A stretch of 64,000 bases of DNA from Prosthecomicrobium pneumaticum (GTDB lineage Bacteria; Pseudomonadota; Alphaproteobacteria; Rhizobiales; Kaistiaceae). The stretch covers positions 310,001 to 374,000 of the forward strand of contig NZ_JACHOO010000001.1 in assembly GCF_014199915.1 (NCBI RefSeq). Reading direction: 5' to 3'. The position numbers and the translations under genes are program-made. Under the pieces are notes generated by a model, which had not been told where the DNA came from, searched no databases, and worked only from the letters and a program-made list of their open reading frames with translations. Within the stretch, counting starts at the first letter, position 1, and each line of letters begins with the position of its first letter. Below, one piece after another: positions 21,189 through 29,687 of this stretch.

Positions 21189-21262
21189 CATTTTGTGCAG
21201 CGCTAGCCCAAAAATTTCGCGTCAGTATGACTGACCTTAGGATTTCCGCCCTCGCACGGTGA
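21170..21262 (+). CDS. Candidate 30-residue small protein
   Basis: An ATG at 21170 is preceded, seven bases away, by a perfect GAGGAGG (21156-21162), one of the best ribosome sites in the window. The 30-residue peptide starts MAERLSSFCAALAQKF and ends LRISALAR; it is amphipathic and net positive with no membrane span. It lies 120 bases before proS and opposite the 5' end of the candidate small RNA. It could be a leader peptide, a small regulatory protein or a chance ORF. Nothing identifies its function. Confidence 0.35.
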   Translation: MAERLSSFCAALAQKFRVSMTDLRISALAR

Positions 21263-21382
21263 CCTCGATCGCGTCACGGCCGGTCGCGGCGCCGCGGGGC
21301 GTCGCGGCTCTTGTGTTTTGCGTCGGCCCTTGTCTTGATGACGGCCCTTACGAACCCGTTCCCGAGTCCCGGAGCCCCGGCG

Positions 21383-22702
21383 ATGCGCCTCTCCCGCTTC
21401 TTCCTGCCGATCCTGCGCGAGACGCCGAAGGAGGCGGAGATCGTGTCGCACCGGCTGATGCTGCGTGCCGGCATGATTCGGCAGCAATCGGCGGGCATCT
21501 ATTCCTGGCTCCCGCTCGGCAAGATCGTGCTTTCGAAGATCGAACAGATCGTGCGCGAGGAGCAGAACCGCTCCGGCGCGATCGAGCTCCTGATGCCGAC
21601 CATCCAGTCGGCCGAGTTGTGGCGCGAGAGCGGGCGCTACGACGCCTATGGCAAGGAGATGCTGCGCATCGAGGACCGGCACGAGCGCGAGATGCTCTAC
21701 GGTCCGACGAACGAGGAGATGGTGACAGACATCTTCCGCAGCGCCGTGCGCAGCTATCGCGACCTGCCGCTCAACCTCTATCACATCCAGTGGAAGTTCC
21801 GGGACGAGGTGCGGCCGCGATTCGGCGTCATGCGCGGGCGCGAATTCCTGATGAAGGACGCCTATTCCTTCGATATCGACCGGGAGCGGGCGCGCGAGGC
21901 GTACAACCGGATGTTCGTCGCCTATCTGCGCACGTTCGACCGGCTCGGCCTGAAGGCGATCCCGATGCGGGCCGACACCGGACCGATCGGCGGCGACCTG
22001 TCGCACGAGTTCATCATCCTCGCCTCGACGGGCGAGAGTGCGGTGTTCTGTTCGAAGGACATTCTCGACCTGCCGATTCCGCCCGACGATGTCGATTTCC
22101 GCGGCGATCTCTCGCCGATCGTCACCGCCTGGACGACGCCCTATGCGGCAACCGACGAGATGCACGACGCCGCGGCCTTCGAGGCGCTGCCCGAGGACAA
22201 GCGCGTCTCGGCACGCGGCATCGAGGTCGGCCACATCTTCTATTTCGGCACCAAGTATTCCGGACCGATGGGCGCCAATGTCGCCGGCCCGGACGGTGTC
22301 GAGCAGCCGGTCCATATGGGCTCCTACGGCATCGGCGTGTCGCGCCTGATGGGCGCGATCATCGAGGCGAGCCATGACGAAGCCGGCATCATCTGGCCGG
22401 AATCGGTGGCGCCGTTCGCGGTCGGCCTCATCAATCTGAAGACCGGCGATCAAAAGACCGACAGCGTTTGCGACGGGCTCTACGAACGCCTTACGAACGC
22501 CGGAGTCGCGGTGCTCTTCGACGATGTCGACGGCCGCGCCGGTGCGAAATTCGCCACCATGGACCTGATCGGGCTGCCCTGGCAGCTCGTGGTCGGTCCG
22601 AAGGGGCTCGAGCGGGGCGAGGTGGAGCTGAAGCGCCGGGCGACCGGCGAGCGGCTGACGCTCTCCGTCGACGCGGCGGTGAACCGGCTGATGGCCGGCT
22701 GA
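21383..22702 (+). CDS. proS: Proline--tRNA ligase (short form, no INS domain)
   Basis: The 439-residue class II synthetase charges tRNA-Pro. The class II motifs are visible: [20 protein letters not shown], motif 2 around [20 protein letters not shown] and motif 3 [14 protein letters not shown], then the anticodon domain ending NRLMAG. At this length the INS editing domain that makes E. coli ProRS about 570 residues is missing, as is usual in Alphaproteobacteria. The ATG at 21383 has GGAG eight bases upstream and gives [15 protein letters not shown]. Confidence 0.96.
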   Translation: MRLSRFFLPILRETPKEAEIVSHRLMLRAGMIRQQSAGIYSWLPLGKIVLSKIEQIVREEQNRSGAIELLMPTIQSAELWRESGRYDAYGKEMLRIEDRHEREMLYGPTNEEMVTDIFRSAVRSYRDLPLNLYHIQWKFRDEVRPRFGVMRGREFLMKDAYSFDIDRERAREAYNRMFVAYLRTFDRLGLKAIPMRADTGPIGGDLSHEFIILASTGESAVFCSKDILDLPIPPDDVDFRGDLSPIVTAWTTPYAATDEMHDAAAFEALPEDKRVSARGIEVGHIFYFGTKYSGPMGANVAGPDGVEQPVHMGSYGIGVSRLMGAIIEASHDEAGIIWPESVAPFAVGLINLKTGDQKTDSVCDGLYERLTNAGVAVLFDDVDGRAGAKFATMDLIGLPWQLVVGPKGLERGEVELKRRATGERLTLSVDAAVNRLMAG

Positions 22703-22724
22703 TCGGGACGTGCGAGGAGACGGC

Positions 22725-23993
22725 ATGGCGGAGCCGACGAGAACCGGGCCTTTCGCGGCCTTCGAGTGGATGCTCGCGGGCCGTTATCTCCGGTCGCGGC
22801 GACGGGAGACCTTCATCTCGATCATCGCCGGCTTCTCCTTCGTCGGCATCATGCTCGGCGTTGCGACGCTGATCATCGTGATGGCGGTGATGAACGGCTT
22901 CCGCACCGAGCTGATCAGCAAGATCCTCGGCATCAACGGCCATGTCATCCTGCAATCGGCCGATGGCGAGCTGACCGACTATGCCGAGGTCGCGGCGCGC
23001 ATCGCGATGGTCGACGGCGTCGTCTCGGCGATCCCGCTCGTCGAGGGGCAGGCGCTCGCCTCCGGCCCCAGCACGGCAAACGGCGTGCTGGTGCGCGGCG
23101 TGCGCGACGAGGACCTGCCGAGCGTTCCGGGCATCGCCAACAACATCCGGCTCGGCTCGATCGCCAATTTCACGCAGGAAGGCGGCGTCGCGATCGGAAC
23201 GCGGCTCGCCTCGGCGCTCGGCGTGACGATCGGCGACCGGCTGACGCTCGTCTCGCCGCGCGGCAACATCACGCCGATGGGCGTCACGCCGCGGGTCAAG
23301 GCCTATCCGATCGTCGCGATCTTCGAGATCGGCATGTCGGAATACGACGCCACCTTCGTCTTCCTGCCCTTCGCGGAGGCGCAGGCCTATTTCAACCAGA
23401 CCGGCAAGGCGAGCGCGATCGAGATCTATCTCGACAATCCCGACCGGACGGGAGCGCTGCGCGACCCGATCGAGAAGGCGGCGGGGCGCTCGGTGCTGCT
23501 CACCGACTGGCGGCAGCGCAACATGACGTTCTTCTCGGCCCTCGAGGTCGAGCGCAATCTGATGTTCATGATCCTGACGCTGATCGTGCTCGTCGCCGCA
23601 CTCAACATCATCTCGGGCCTCACCATGCTCGTGAAGGACAAGAGCCACGACATCGCCATCCTGCGGACGATGGGGGCGACGCGCGGCTCGATTCTGCGCG
23701 TCTTCTTCATCACCGGCGCGGCGATCGGCGTGGTGGGCACGGCGGTCGGTTTCGTGCTCGGGCTCGTCGTCTGCTGGAACATCGAGCCGATCCGGCAGGG
23801 CATCTCCTGGATGACGCGCACCGAACTCTTCTCTCCCGAACTCTATTTCCTCAGCCGGCTGCCGGCCGAGGTCGAGTTCGGCGAGACCTTCACCGTCATC
23901 GTCATGGCGCTCGCGCTCTCCTTCCTCGCGACGCTCTATCCCGCCTGGCGAGCGGCCCGGCTCGATCCCGTGGAGGCACTGCGCTACGAATGA
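22725..23993 (+). CDS. lolC: Lipoprotein-releasing ABC transporter permease (LolC/LolE family)
   Basis: The 422-residue product is the membrane subunit that extracts outer-membrane lipoproteins from the inner membrane for LolA. One N-terminal transmembrane helix (about 28-52) is followed by a large periplasmic MacB-like domain and three C-terminal helices (near 280-305, 330-355, 380-405), ending with [18 protein letters not shown], the typical FtsX-family tail. Only one permease gene is present, so it probably acts as a homodimer (also called LolE or LolF in such genomes). The ATG at 22725 has GAGGAGA just upstream; a four-base overlap couples it to lolD. Confidence 0.94.
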   Translation: MAEPTRTGPFAAFEWMLAGRYLRSRRRETFISIIAGFSFVGIMLGVATLIIVMAVMNGFRTELISKILGINGHVILQSADGELTDYAEVAARIAMVDGVVSAIPLVEGQALASGPSTANGVLVRGVRDEDLPSVPGIANNIRLGSIANFTQEGGVAIGTRLASALGVTIGDRLTLVSPRGNITPMGVTPRVKAYPIVAIFEIGMSEYDATFVFLPFAEAQAYFNQTGKASAIEIYLDNPDRTGALRDPIEKAAGRSVLLTDWRQRNMTFFSALEVERNLMFMILTLIVLVAALNIISGLTMLVKDKSHDIAILRTMGATRGSILRVFFITGAAIGVVGTAVGFVLGLVVCWNIEPIRQGISWMTRTELFSPELYFLSRLPAEVEFGETFTVIVMALALSFLATLYPAWRAARLDPVEALRYE

Positions 23994-24700
23994 GCGGGGC
24001 GGTGGCGAACAAGGGGGAGGCCGGCGGCGCGGCGCTCCGGCTCGAGAAGGTCGAGCGGCACTATGGCGACGGCGAGAGCCGGCTCTCCATCCTGACGGGA
24101 GCGAGTCTCGTGCTGTCGCCGGGCGAGGTGGTCGCGCTCGTCGCCCCGTCGGGTGCAGGCAAATCGACGCTCCTTCACATCGCAGGCCTGCTCGACAAGC
24201 CGGACAGCGGCGAGGTCTATATCGGCGGCCGGGAGGCGGGTTCGCTCACCGATGCCGAGCGGACGGAGATGCGGCGGCTCCATATCGGCTTCGTCTACCA
24301 GTTCCACCATCTCCTGCCCGAATTCACGGCGCTCGAGAACGTGATGATGCCGCAGCTGATCCGCGGGCTCGACCGCAAGGAGGCGGCGGCACGTGCCGAA
24401 CAACTGCTCGCCTATATGCGGCTCGGCGAGCGCGTGAAGCACCGACCCTCGGAGCTCTCGGGCGGCGAGCAGCAGCGCGTCGCGATCGCGCGCGCCGTCG
24501 CCAATGCGCCGCATGTCCTCCTCGCCGACGAGCCGACGGGCAATCTCGACCCGAAGACATCCCGCTATGTCTTCGAGGCGCTGACCGCGCTCGTCCGTGC
24601 CTCCGACGTCGCCGCGCTGATCGTCACCCACAATATGGACCTCGCCTCGAAGATGGACCGCCGGATCACGCTGTCGGGTGGCAAGATCGTCGAGGTGTAG
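23990..24700 (+). CDS. lolD: Lipoprotein-releasing ABC transporter ATP-binding protein
   Basis: The 236-residue ATPase powers lipoprotein release with the LolC/E permease. Walker A is at residues 52-59 (APSGAGKS; the usual first glycine is alanine, as I recall for rhizobial LolD). [18 protein letters not shown] is the LolD-type Q-loop region, the signature [14 protein letters not shown] and Walker [12 protein letters not shown] follow. ATGA overlap with the permease gene. In related genomes dnaE often follows; here a repeat-filled gap does. Confidence 0.95.
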   Translation: MSGAVANKGEAGGAALRLEKVERHYGDGESRLSILTGASLVLSPGEVVALVAPSGAGKSTLLHIAGLLDKPDSGEVYIGGREAGSLTDAERTEMRRLHIGFVYQFHHLLPEFTALENVMMPQLIRGLDRKEAAARAEQLLAYMRLGERVKHRPSELSGGEQQRVAIARAVANAPHVLLADEPTGNLDPKTSRYVFEALTALVRASDVAALIVTHNMDLASKMDRRITLSGGKIVEV

Positions 24701-25095
24701 CGGGGGAAAGGGGTTGCCGCCCTCGGACCGGGTGCCGCCCGCTCTTCGAACCACCCCTCCAGCCGTCATTCCCGCGAAGGCGGGAATCCATGAAACAGAG
24801 GACGGCTCGGCTCGATGGATCCTCGCCTTCGCGAGGATGACGCCTGCTTGGGGGTGAACCTGGCGCGCGGACCGGGCGCGGTTTCCCTCTCCCTCGTGGG
24901 GGAGGGTAGGGCGGGGCGTGGCCGGGAACGGGGTTCAGGGTGGCCGCACCGACGCGCCGATCCACCTTCGCGTGGAACGATCTTGCCCGTTCGGGCCGCA
25001 ATTCGGTCTGCCGTTTCTCGATCGGCCCAAGCGCGGCTGGTAGCGTCGGTTCACTTTCCGAGGCGCCTTCGCGCCTTCGCCGAACGGGACATCCG
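24701..25095. other. Repeat-containing intergenic region before the sulfate transporter
   Basis: No coding frame is credible in these 395 bases. The gap holds a double-hairpin dispersed repeat (24765-24840, listed separately) and a GC-rich palindromic element near 24893-24913 (CCCTCTCCC then GGGGGAGGG) that resembles the repeats at 32457 and 43013. The last 60 bases must hold the promoter of the transporter operon, but no convincing -35/-10 pair or riboswitch is visible. Confidence 0.5.
24765..24840. repeat. Dispersed double-hairpin repeat R1, copy 1
   Basis: Two perfect 8-bp, 4-nt-loop hairpins lie in tandem: ATTCCCGC-GAAG-GCGGGAAT (24768-24787) and ATCCTCGC-CTTC-GCGAGGAT (24819-24838). A second copy with the same order and spacing, and a few substitutions, is at 32670-32745. 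The first half is the widespread GTCATTCCCGCG type of intergenic repeat seen in many Proteobacteria. Confidence 0.85.
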
Positions 25096-26094
25096 ATGCG
25101 TCTTTCCTCGCTTGCCGCCGCCGCCTTCCTCGCCCTCGCGCCGCTGCCCGCCCTGGCGCAGGAGCCGACGACGCTGCTCAACGCCTCCTATGACATCTCC
25201 CGTGAGCTGTTCGTGCAGGTGAACGCCGCCTATGCGGCGAGCCGCGCCGAGCGCGGCCTGCCGGCCGTCGAGGTGAACCAGTCGCATGCCGGCTCCTCGA
25301 AGCAGGCGCGCTCGATCATCGAGGGGCTCGAGGCCGACGTCGTCACCTTCAACCAGGCGACGGATGTGCAGGCGCTCGCCGACAAGGGCTTCGTCGCCGC
25401 CGACTGGCCGTCGAAATTCGCCGACGGCGCCTCGCCCTTCTATTCGCTGCCGGTCTTCCTCGTCCGCGCCGGCAATCCGAAAGGCATCAAGGACTGGGAC
25501 GATCTCGTCCGCGACGATGTCGCGCTCGTCTTCCCGAACCCCAAGACCTCGGGCAATGCGCGCTACACCTATCTCGCGGCGGCGGCCTACGCGAAGGAGA
25601 AGTTCGGCGGCGACGAGGCGAAGGTCGAGGAGTTCCTCGGCAAGTTCCTCGGCAATGTCGCGGTATTCGACACCGGCGGCCGGGCGGCGACGACCACCTT
25701 CGTCGAGCGCGAGATCGGCGATGTGCTGATCACCTTCGAGGCCGAGACGAAGGGCATCGCCAAGGAATTCGGCGCGGACCGCTTCGAAACCGTCGTGCCC
25801 TCGGTGAGCCTGCTCGCCGATTTCCCCGTCGCGGTGGTCGACAAGGTCGCCGACAAGCGCGGCTCGCGGGCGCTCGCTAGCGACTATCTTGCCTTCCTCT
25901 ATACGCCGGAAGGCCAGCGCATCGCCGCCGAGAACGGCAACCGGGTGCGCGATCCGAAGGTCGCCGAGACCTTCGCGGCGCAGTTCCCGAACGTGCGTCT
26001 CGTCACCGTCGACACGGTCTTCGGCGGCTGGGCGGAAGCCCAGAAGACACAGTTCGGTTCGGGCGGGTTGCTCGATCGGCTGCTGGACCAGTAG
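25096..26094 (+). CDS. Sulfate/thiosulfate ABC transporter substrate-binding protein
   Basis: The 332-residue product is a periplasmic binding protein of the Sbp/CysP family. A signal peptide is clear (MRLSSLAAAAFLALAPLPALA, cleavage after AQ or before EPTT). The mature part begins LLNASYDISRELF and contains VNQSHAGSSKQARSI, FNQATDVQALAD, FPNPKTSGNARYTYLAA and GDVLITFEAE, all family signatures for oxyanion binding. The ATG at 25096 is the only start that yields this signal peptide. The stop overlaps cysT. Whether it prefers sulfate or thiosulfate cannot be told, so I give no firm symbol. Confidence 0.93.
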   Translation: MRLSSLAAAAFLALAPLPALAQEPTTLLNASYDISRELFVQVNAAYAASRAERGLPAVEVNQSHAGSSKQARSIIEGLEADVVTFNQATDVQALADKGFVAADWPSKFADGASPFYSLPVFLVRAGNPKGIKDWDDLVRDDVALVFPNPKTSGNARYTYLAAAAYAKEKFGGDEAKVEEFLGKFLGNVAVFDTGGRAATTTFVEREIGDVLITFEAETKGIAKEFGADRFETVVPSVSLLADFPVAVVDKVADKRGSRALASDYLAFLYTPEGQRIAAENGNRVRDPKVAETFAAQFPNVRLVTVDTVFGGWAEAQKTQFGSGGLLDRLLDQ

Positions 26095-26981
26095 TGTCCG
26101 CGCTCGCCGCGGCGGCGCCGGGGGCGCCGCCGGTCCGCCAGCCGCGCCTGCGCTATTCGAACAAGCCGGCACTCGCCGGCTTTCGGCTTTCGCTCGGCCT
26201 GACGCTCGTCTATGCGGCGCTCGTCATTATCCTGCCGCTCGCCTGCCTGGTGTGGACCGGCGCGGGGCTGGGCTTCGCGGATTTCATCCGCATCGTCACC
26301 TCGCGCCGGGCGCTCGCGAGCTACCGCGTGACGCTCTCGGCAGCGGCGCTCGCCACCCTCTTCAACGCGGTCTACGGCTTCGCGCTCGCCTATGTGCTCG
26401 TGCGTTTCCGCTTTCCGGGCCGCCGGCTGCTCGACGCTCTGGTCGATCTGCCCTTCGCCATCCCGACCGCGGTCGCCGGCATCGCGCTGACGACGCTCTT
26501 CGCCGGCAATGGCTGGTTCGGCGCGCCGCTCGAGGCGCTCGGCATCAAGGTCGCCTATACCCCGCTCGGCATCGCGGTGGCGATGGCCTTCACGAGCCTG
26601 CCCTTCGTCGTGCGGACGCTCCAGCCGGTGCTGCAGGACCTCGATCCGGCGATCGAGGAAGCGGCCGCGACGCTCGGCGCGAGCCGCGGCCGCGCCTTCC
26701 GGAGCGTCGTCTTCCCGCTCCTCGTTCCGGCGCTGCTCGCCGGCGTCGCGCTCGCCTTCGCCCGCTCGCTCGGCGAGTTCGGCGCGGTGATCTTCATCGC
26801 CGGCAACCAGCCGAACCGCACCGAGATCACGGCGCTGCTCGCCTTCATCCGCATCGAGGAATACGACTATCCGGCCGCTGCGGCGATCGCGACCGTGATG
26901 CTCGCCGCTGCCTTCGTGATGCTCCTCGTCATCAACGCGCTCCAGGCGCGGCTCGCCCGCTACCAGGAGGCGTCCCGATGA
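26094..26981 (+). CDS. cysT: Sulfate ABC transporter permease CysT
   Basis: The 295-residue permease begins with GTG at 26094, which shares a base with the preceding TAG. Six helices are visible after a 35-residue cytoplasmic start, along with the EAA loop EEAAATLGASRGRAFRSVV that contacts the ATPase. PAVAGIAL-type and LPFAIPTAVAGIALTTLF segments match CysT/CysU. It should pair with CysW as a heterodimer to import sulfate. Confidence 0.93.
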   Translation: MSALAAAAPGAPPVRQPRLRYSNKPALAGFRLSLGLTLVYAALVIILPLACLVWTGAGLGFADFIRIVTSRRALASYRVTLSAAALATLFNAVYGFALAYVLVRFRFPGRRLLDALVDLPFAIPTAVAGIALTTLFAGNGWFGAPLEALGIKVAYTPLGIAVAMAFTSLPFVVRTLQPVLQDLDPAIEEAAATLGASRGRAFRSVVFPLLVPALLAGVALAFARSLGEFGAVIFIAGNQPNRTEITALLAFIRIEEYDYPAAAAIATVMLAAAFVMLLVINALQARLARYQEASR

Positions 26982-27808
26982 GCCGGGCGGGTGCCGCGGT
27001 GCGGGAGGGGCGGGCGGCGCGCGGCGCACTGCTCGGTGCGGTGCTCCTCGCCTCGCTCCTCGTCCTCGTCGCGCCCGTCGCCATCGTCTTCATCGAGGCG
27101 TTCGGCGCCGGCCTTTCGGGCTTCGCCGCAACGCTCGCCCATCCCGATACACGCGCGGCGATCGGGCTCAGCATCGTCACCGCGCTCCTCGTCGTGCCGG
27201 TCAACACGCTGTTCGGCATCGCCGCCGCCTGGGCGATCGCGCGCTTTCGCTTTCCCGGCCGGCGGCTGCTCCTCGCCACGATCGAGGTGCCGTTCTCCGT
27301 CTCGCCGATCGTCGCCGGCATCGCCTATCTCTTCGTCTATGGCGGGCAAGGGCTTCTCGGCCCCTTCCTCGAGGCGCACGAGCTGCGCATCATGTTCGCG
27401 CTGCCCGGCATCGTGCTCGCCTCGATGTTCGTCACCGCGCCCTATGTCGTGCACCAGCTGATCCCGCTGATGGAAGCGCAGGGGAGCGACGAGGAGGAGG
27501 TGGCGGCGACGCTCGGGGCGGGCGGCTTCGCGATCTTCCGGCGCGTGACGCTGCCCAATATCCGCTGGGCGCTGCTCTATGGCGTCGTGCTCTGCAATGC
27601 GCGCGTGCTCGGCGAGTTCGGCGCCGTGTCGATCGTCTCGGGCAATATCCGCGGCCAGACCAATACGCTGCCGCTCCACATCGAGCTGCTCTATCATGAC
27701 TACAATACGATGGGTGCCTTCGCGGCCGCCTCCGTCCTGGCCCTCGCCGGGCTTCTGACGCTCGTCGCGAAATGGCTGCTCGAGCGGAGCGGCGCGCGGC
27801 AGGGATGA
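26978..27808 (+). CDS. cysW: Sulfate ABC transporter permease CysW
   Basis: The 276-residue permease starts at ATG 26978, four bases inside cysT, with AGGAGG at 26965-26970. Six helices and the EAA loop EEEVAATLGAGGFAIFRRV are visible, plus VPFSVSPIVAGIAYLFVYG and TLPLHIELLYHDYN, which are CysW features. No cysA ATPase gene follows: the next gene is an unrelated periplasmic protein. The ATPase must come from elsewhere or be shared. Confidence 0.94.
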   Translation: MSRAGAAVREGRAARGALLGAVLLASLLVLVAPVAIVFIEAFGAGLSGFAATLAHPDTRAAIGLSIVTALLVVPVNTLFGIAAAWAIARFRFPGRRLLLATIEVPFSVSPIVAGIAYLFVYGGQGLLGPFLEAHELRIMFALPGIVLASMFVTAPYVVHQLIPLMEAQGSDEEEVAATLGAGGFAIFRRVTLPNIRWALLYGVVLCNARVLGEFGAVSIVSGNIRGQTNTLPLHIELLYHDYNTMGAFAAASVLALAGLLTLVAKWLLERSGARQG

Positions 27809-27891
27809 GCGCCCGCGCGGCAAGCCATTGATCCGCCGTGGTGGCGCCTGATAACCAAGGTCCGCTCCGCCTCCCCGCAGCCCCGGCCGCC

Positions 27892-29052
27892 ATGATCCGA
27901 TTCCTCCGCACGTTCGTCCTCGCGCTCGCCCTTTCGGCGGCGGGCGCGGCGCGTGCGGAGACGCCGCCGGCGCCCTTCGAAGCCAAGGCGACGGCCGCCT
28001 TCCTCGTCGATGCCGAGACGGGCACCGTGCTCTACGAGAAGGCCGCCGACCGGCCCTTCGCCCCGGCGGCGATGGCGAAGATGATGACGATGGCGATCGT
28101 CTTCGAGGCGCTGAAAGCCGGCCGCATCCACCTCTCCGACACCTTCCCCGTCAGCGAGCACGCCTGGCGGACGGGCGGCGCACCGTCCGGCAGCGCCACC
28201 ATGTTTGCGGCCGTCAAATCGCAGATCGCCGTGTCCGACCTCGTGCGCGGCGCGATCGTCCAGGCCGGTAACGACGCCTGCCTGATCCTCGCCGAGGGAA
28301 TCGCCGGATCGGAGGAGGCCTTCGTCCGGCTGATGAACGACAAGGCGAGGGCGCTCGGCATGGCGGGCTCCGTGTTCACCAACGTCACCGGCTTCGAGGA
28401 TCCGGCGCAGAAGGTGACGGCGCGCGACATGGCGAAGCTCGCCCTCCACCTGATCGAGACCTATCCGGACTATTACCGCATCTATAGCGAGCCGGATTTC
28501 ACCTGGAACAAGATCTATCAGCGCAACCGCAATCCGCTGCTCGGCATGGCGATCGGCGCGGACGGTCTGTCGACCGGCAGCACGGCCGCCTCCGGCTTCA
28601 GCCTGACCGGCTCGGTCGTGCGCGGCGGGCATCGCGCGGTCGTCGTGGTGAGCGGCCTCGCGAGCGATGCGGAGCGGGCGGCGGAGGCGCGGCGGCTGAT
28701 CGAATGGGGCTTCTCCGCCTATGAGCGGGTGCGCCTCTACGAAGCGGGCGAGCCGCTCGGCGAGGTGCGCGTCTTCGGCGGTGCCGAGGGCCGTGTGGCG
28801 GTGGCGACGCGGGTGCCGGTCGACCTCCTGCTGATGAAGGGCCTGCGCGATCAGGTGCGGGCGCGGATCGTCTATCGCGGTCCGGTCGAGGCGCCGGTCG
28901 CGAAGGGGCAGGAGATCGGCGTGGTACGGGTGACGGTCGGCGACGCGCCGAACCAGGAGCAGGCGGTCTATGCCCTCGCCGACCGGCCGCTCGGGACGAT
29001 GACGCAGCGGGCGCTCGACGGCGTCGGCGAACTGCTCCTGGGCTGGTGGTGA
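27892..29052 (+). CDS. D-Ala-D-Ala carboxypeptidase homologue lacking all three catalytic motifs
   Basis: The 386-residue protein is colinear with class A DD-carboxypeptidases (DacC/PBP5-like): signal peptide to about residue 22, then FLVDAETGTVLYEKAADRPF, AWRTGGAPSGSATMF and a C-terminal PBP5-C-like domain. The active-site motifs are changed: SxxK reads A60-M-A-K63, SxN reads A125-G-N127 and KTG reads S227-T-G229. Surrounding blocks are well kept and the frame is open, so it is not decaying; I infer a pseudoenzyme that may bind or scaffold peptidoglycan. The ATG at 27892 gives the signal peptide. It overlaps tmk by one base, a common rhizobial neighbour. Confidence 0.9.
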   Translation: MIRFLRTFVLALALSAAGAARAETPPAPFEAKATAAFLVDAETGTVLYEKAADRPFAPAAMAKMMTMAIVFEALKAGRIHLSDTFPVSEHAWRTGGAPSGSATMFAAVKSQIAVSDLVRGAIVQAGNDACLILAEGIAGSEEAFVRLMNDKARALGMAGSVFTNVTGFEDPAQKVTARDMAKLALHLIETYPDYYRIYSEPDFTWNKIYQRNRNPLLGMAIGADGLSTGSTAASGFSLTGSVVRGGHRAVVVVSGLASDAERAAEARRLIEWGFSAYERVRLYEAGEPLGEVRVFGGAEGRVAVATRVPVDLLLMKGLRDQVRARIVYRGPVEAPVAKGQEIGVVRVTVGDAPNQEQAVYALADRPLGTMTQRALDGVGELLLGWW

Positions 29053-29684
29053 TGGCGGGACGCTTCGTGACCTTCGAGGGCGGCGAGGGGGCCGGCAAGA
29101 CCACCCAGATCCGCCGCCTCGCCGCCCGGCTCGAGGTGGAAGGGATCGCCGTCGTCACGACGCGCGAGCCCGGCGGCACGCCGCGTGCCGAAACGATCCG
29201 CGATTTCATCCTCTCGGGGCAGGCGCGTGCGCTCGGCGTCGAGGCCGAGGCGGCGCTCTTCGCCGCCGCCCGCGCCGACCATGTCGCGACGGTGATCCGT
29301 CCGGCGCTCGCCGCCGGGCGATGGGTGCTCTGCGACCGCTTCGCCGATTCGACCCGCGCCTATCAGGGCGCCGACGGGGCGGACCCGGATTTTCTCGGCG
29401 CGCTCGAAGCGGTCGCCGTCGGCGCGACGCGGCCGGACCTGACCGTCGTCCTCGACCTGCCGGTGGAGGACGGGCTCGCCCGGATCGCGGGCCGCGGCGG
29501 CGGGCCGGACCGGTTCGAGGCGGAGACGATCGAACGGCATCGGCGGCGGCGGGCGATCTTCCTCGAGATCGCCGCCCGCGAGCCGCAGCGCTGCGTCGTG
29601 CTCGACGGGCGGGGCAGCCCGGAGGCTGTCGCCGACGCGGTGTGGCGGACGGTGCGCGAACGGCTGATCGAGGGGGCGCGCTGA
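29052..29684 (+). CDS. tmk: Thymidylate kinase
   Basis: The 210-residue kinase makes dTDP from dTMP. The P-loop GGEGAGKT is at residues 10-17, followed by TREPGGTPRAE (dTMP-binding), LCDRFADSTRAYQG (DR[YF] motif) and a LID loop RGGGPDRFEAE. The start ATG at 29052 uses the last base of the preceding stop (TGATG); GTG codons just upstream are less likely. holB follows after three bases, the usual tmk-holB arrangement. Confidence 0.96.
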   Translation: MAGRFVTFEGGEGAGKTTQIRRLAARLEVEGIAVVTTREPGGTPRAETIRDFILSGQARALGVEAEAALFAAARADHVATVIRPALAAGRWVLCDRFADSTRAYQGADGADPDFLGALEAVAVGATRPDLTVVLDLPVEDGLARIAGRGGGPDRFEAETIERHRRRRAIFLEIAAREPQRCVVLDGRGSPEAVADAVWRTVRERLIEGAR

Positions 29685-29687
29685 AGA

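Larger units (their letters stand above)
20769..21382. other. Intergenic region between DUF930 and proS
   Basis: This 614-base gap lacks a conventional gene. It holds a clear minus-strand terminator (20945-20981), a candidate structured RNA upstream of it, a promoter-like pair on the minus strand (21160-21188), and a 30-codon plus-strand ORF with a strong ribosome site (21170-21262). Each is listed separately. The stretch 20769-20944 shows nothing I recognise. Confidence 0.6.

Noticed and set aside
23990-24700. Walker A of LolD with Ala in place of the first Gly as a sign of inactivity
   Set aside because: The remainder of the P-loop (SGAGKS), signature and Walker B are intact, and I recall the same APSGxGKS form in other rhizobial LolD proteins.
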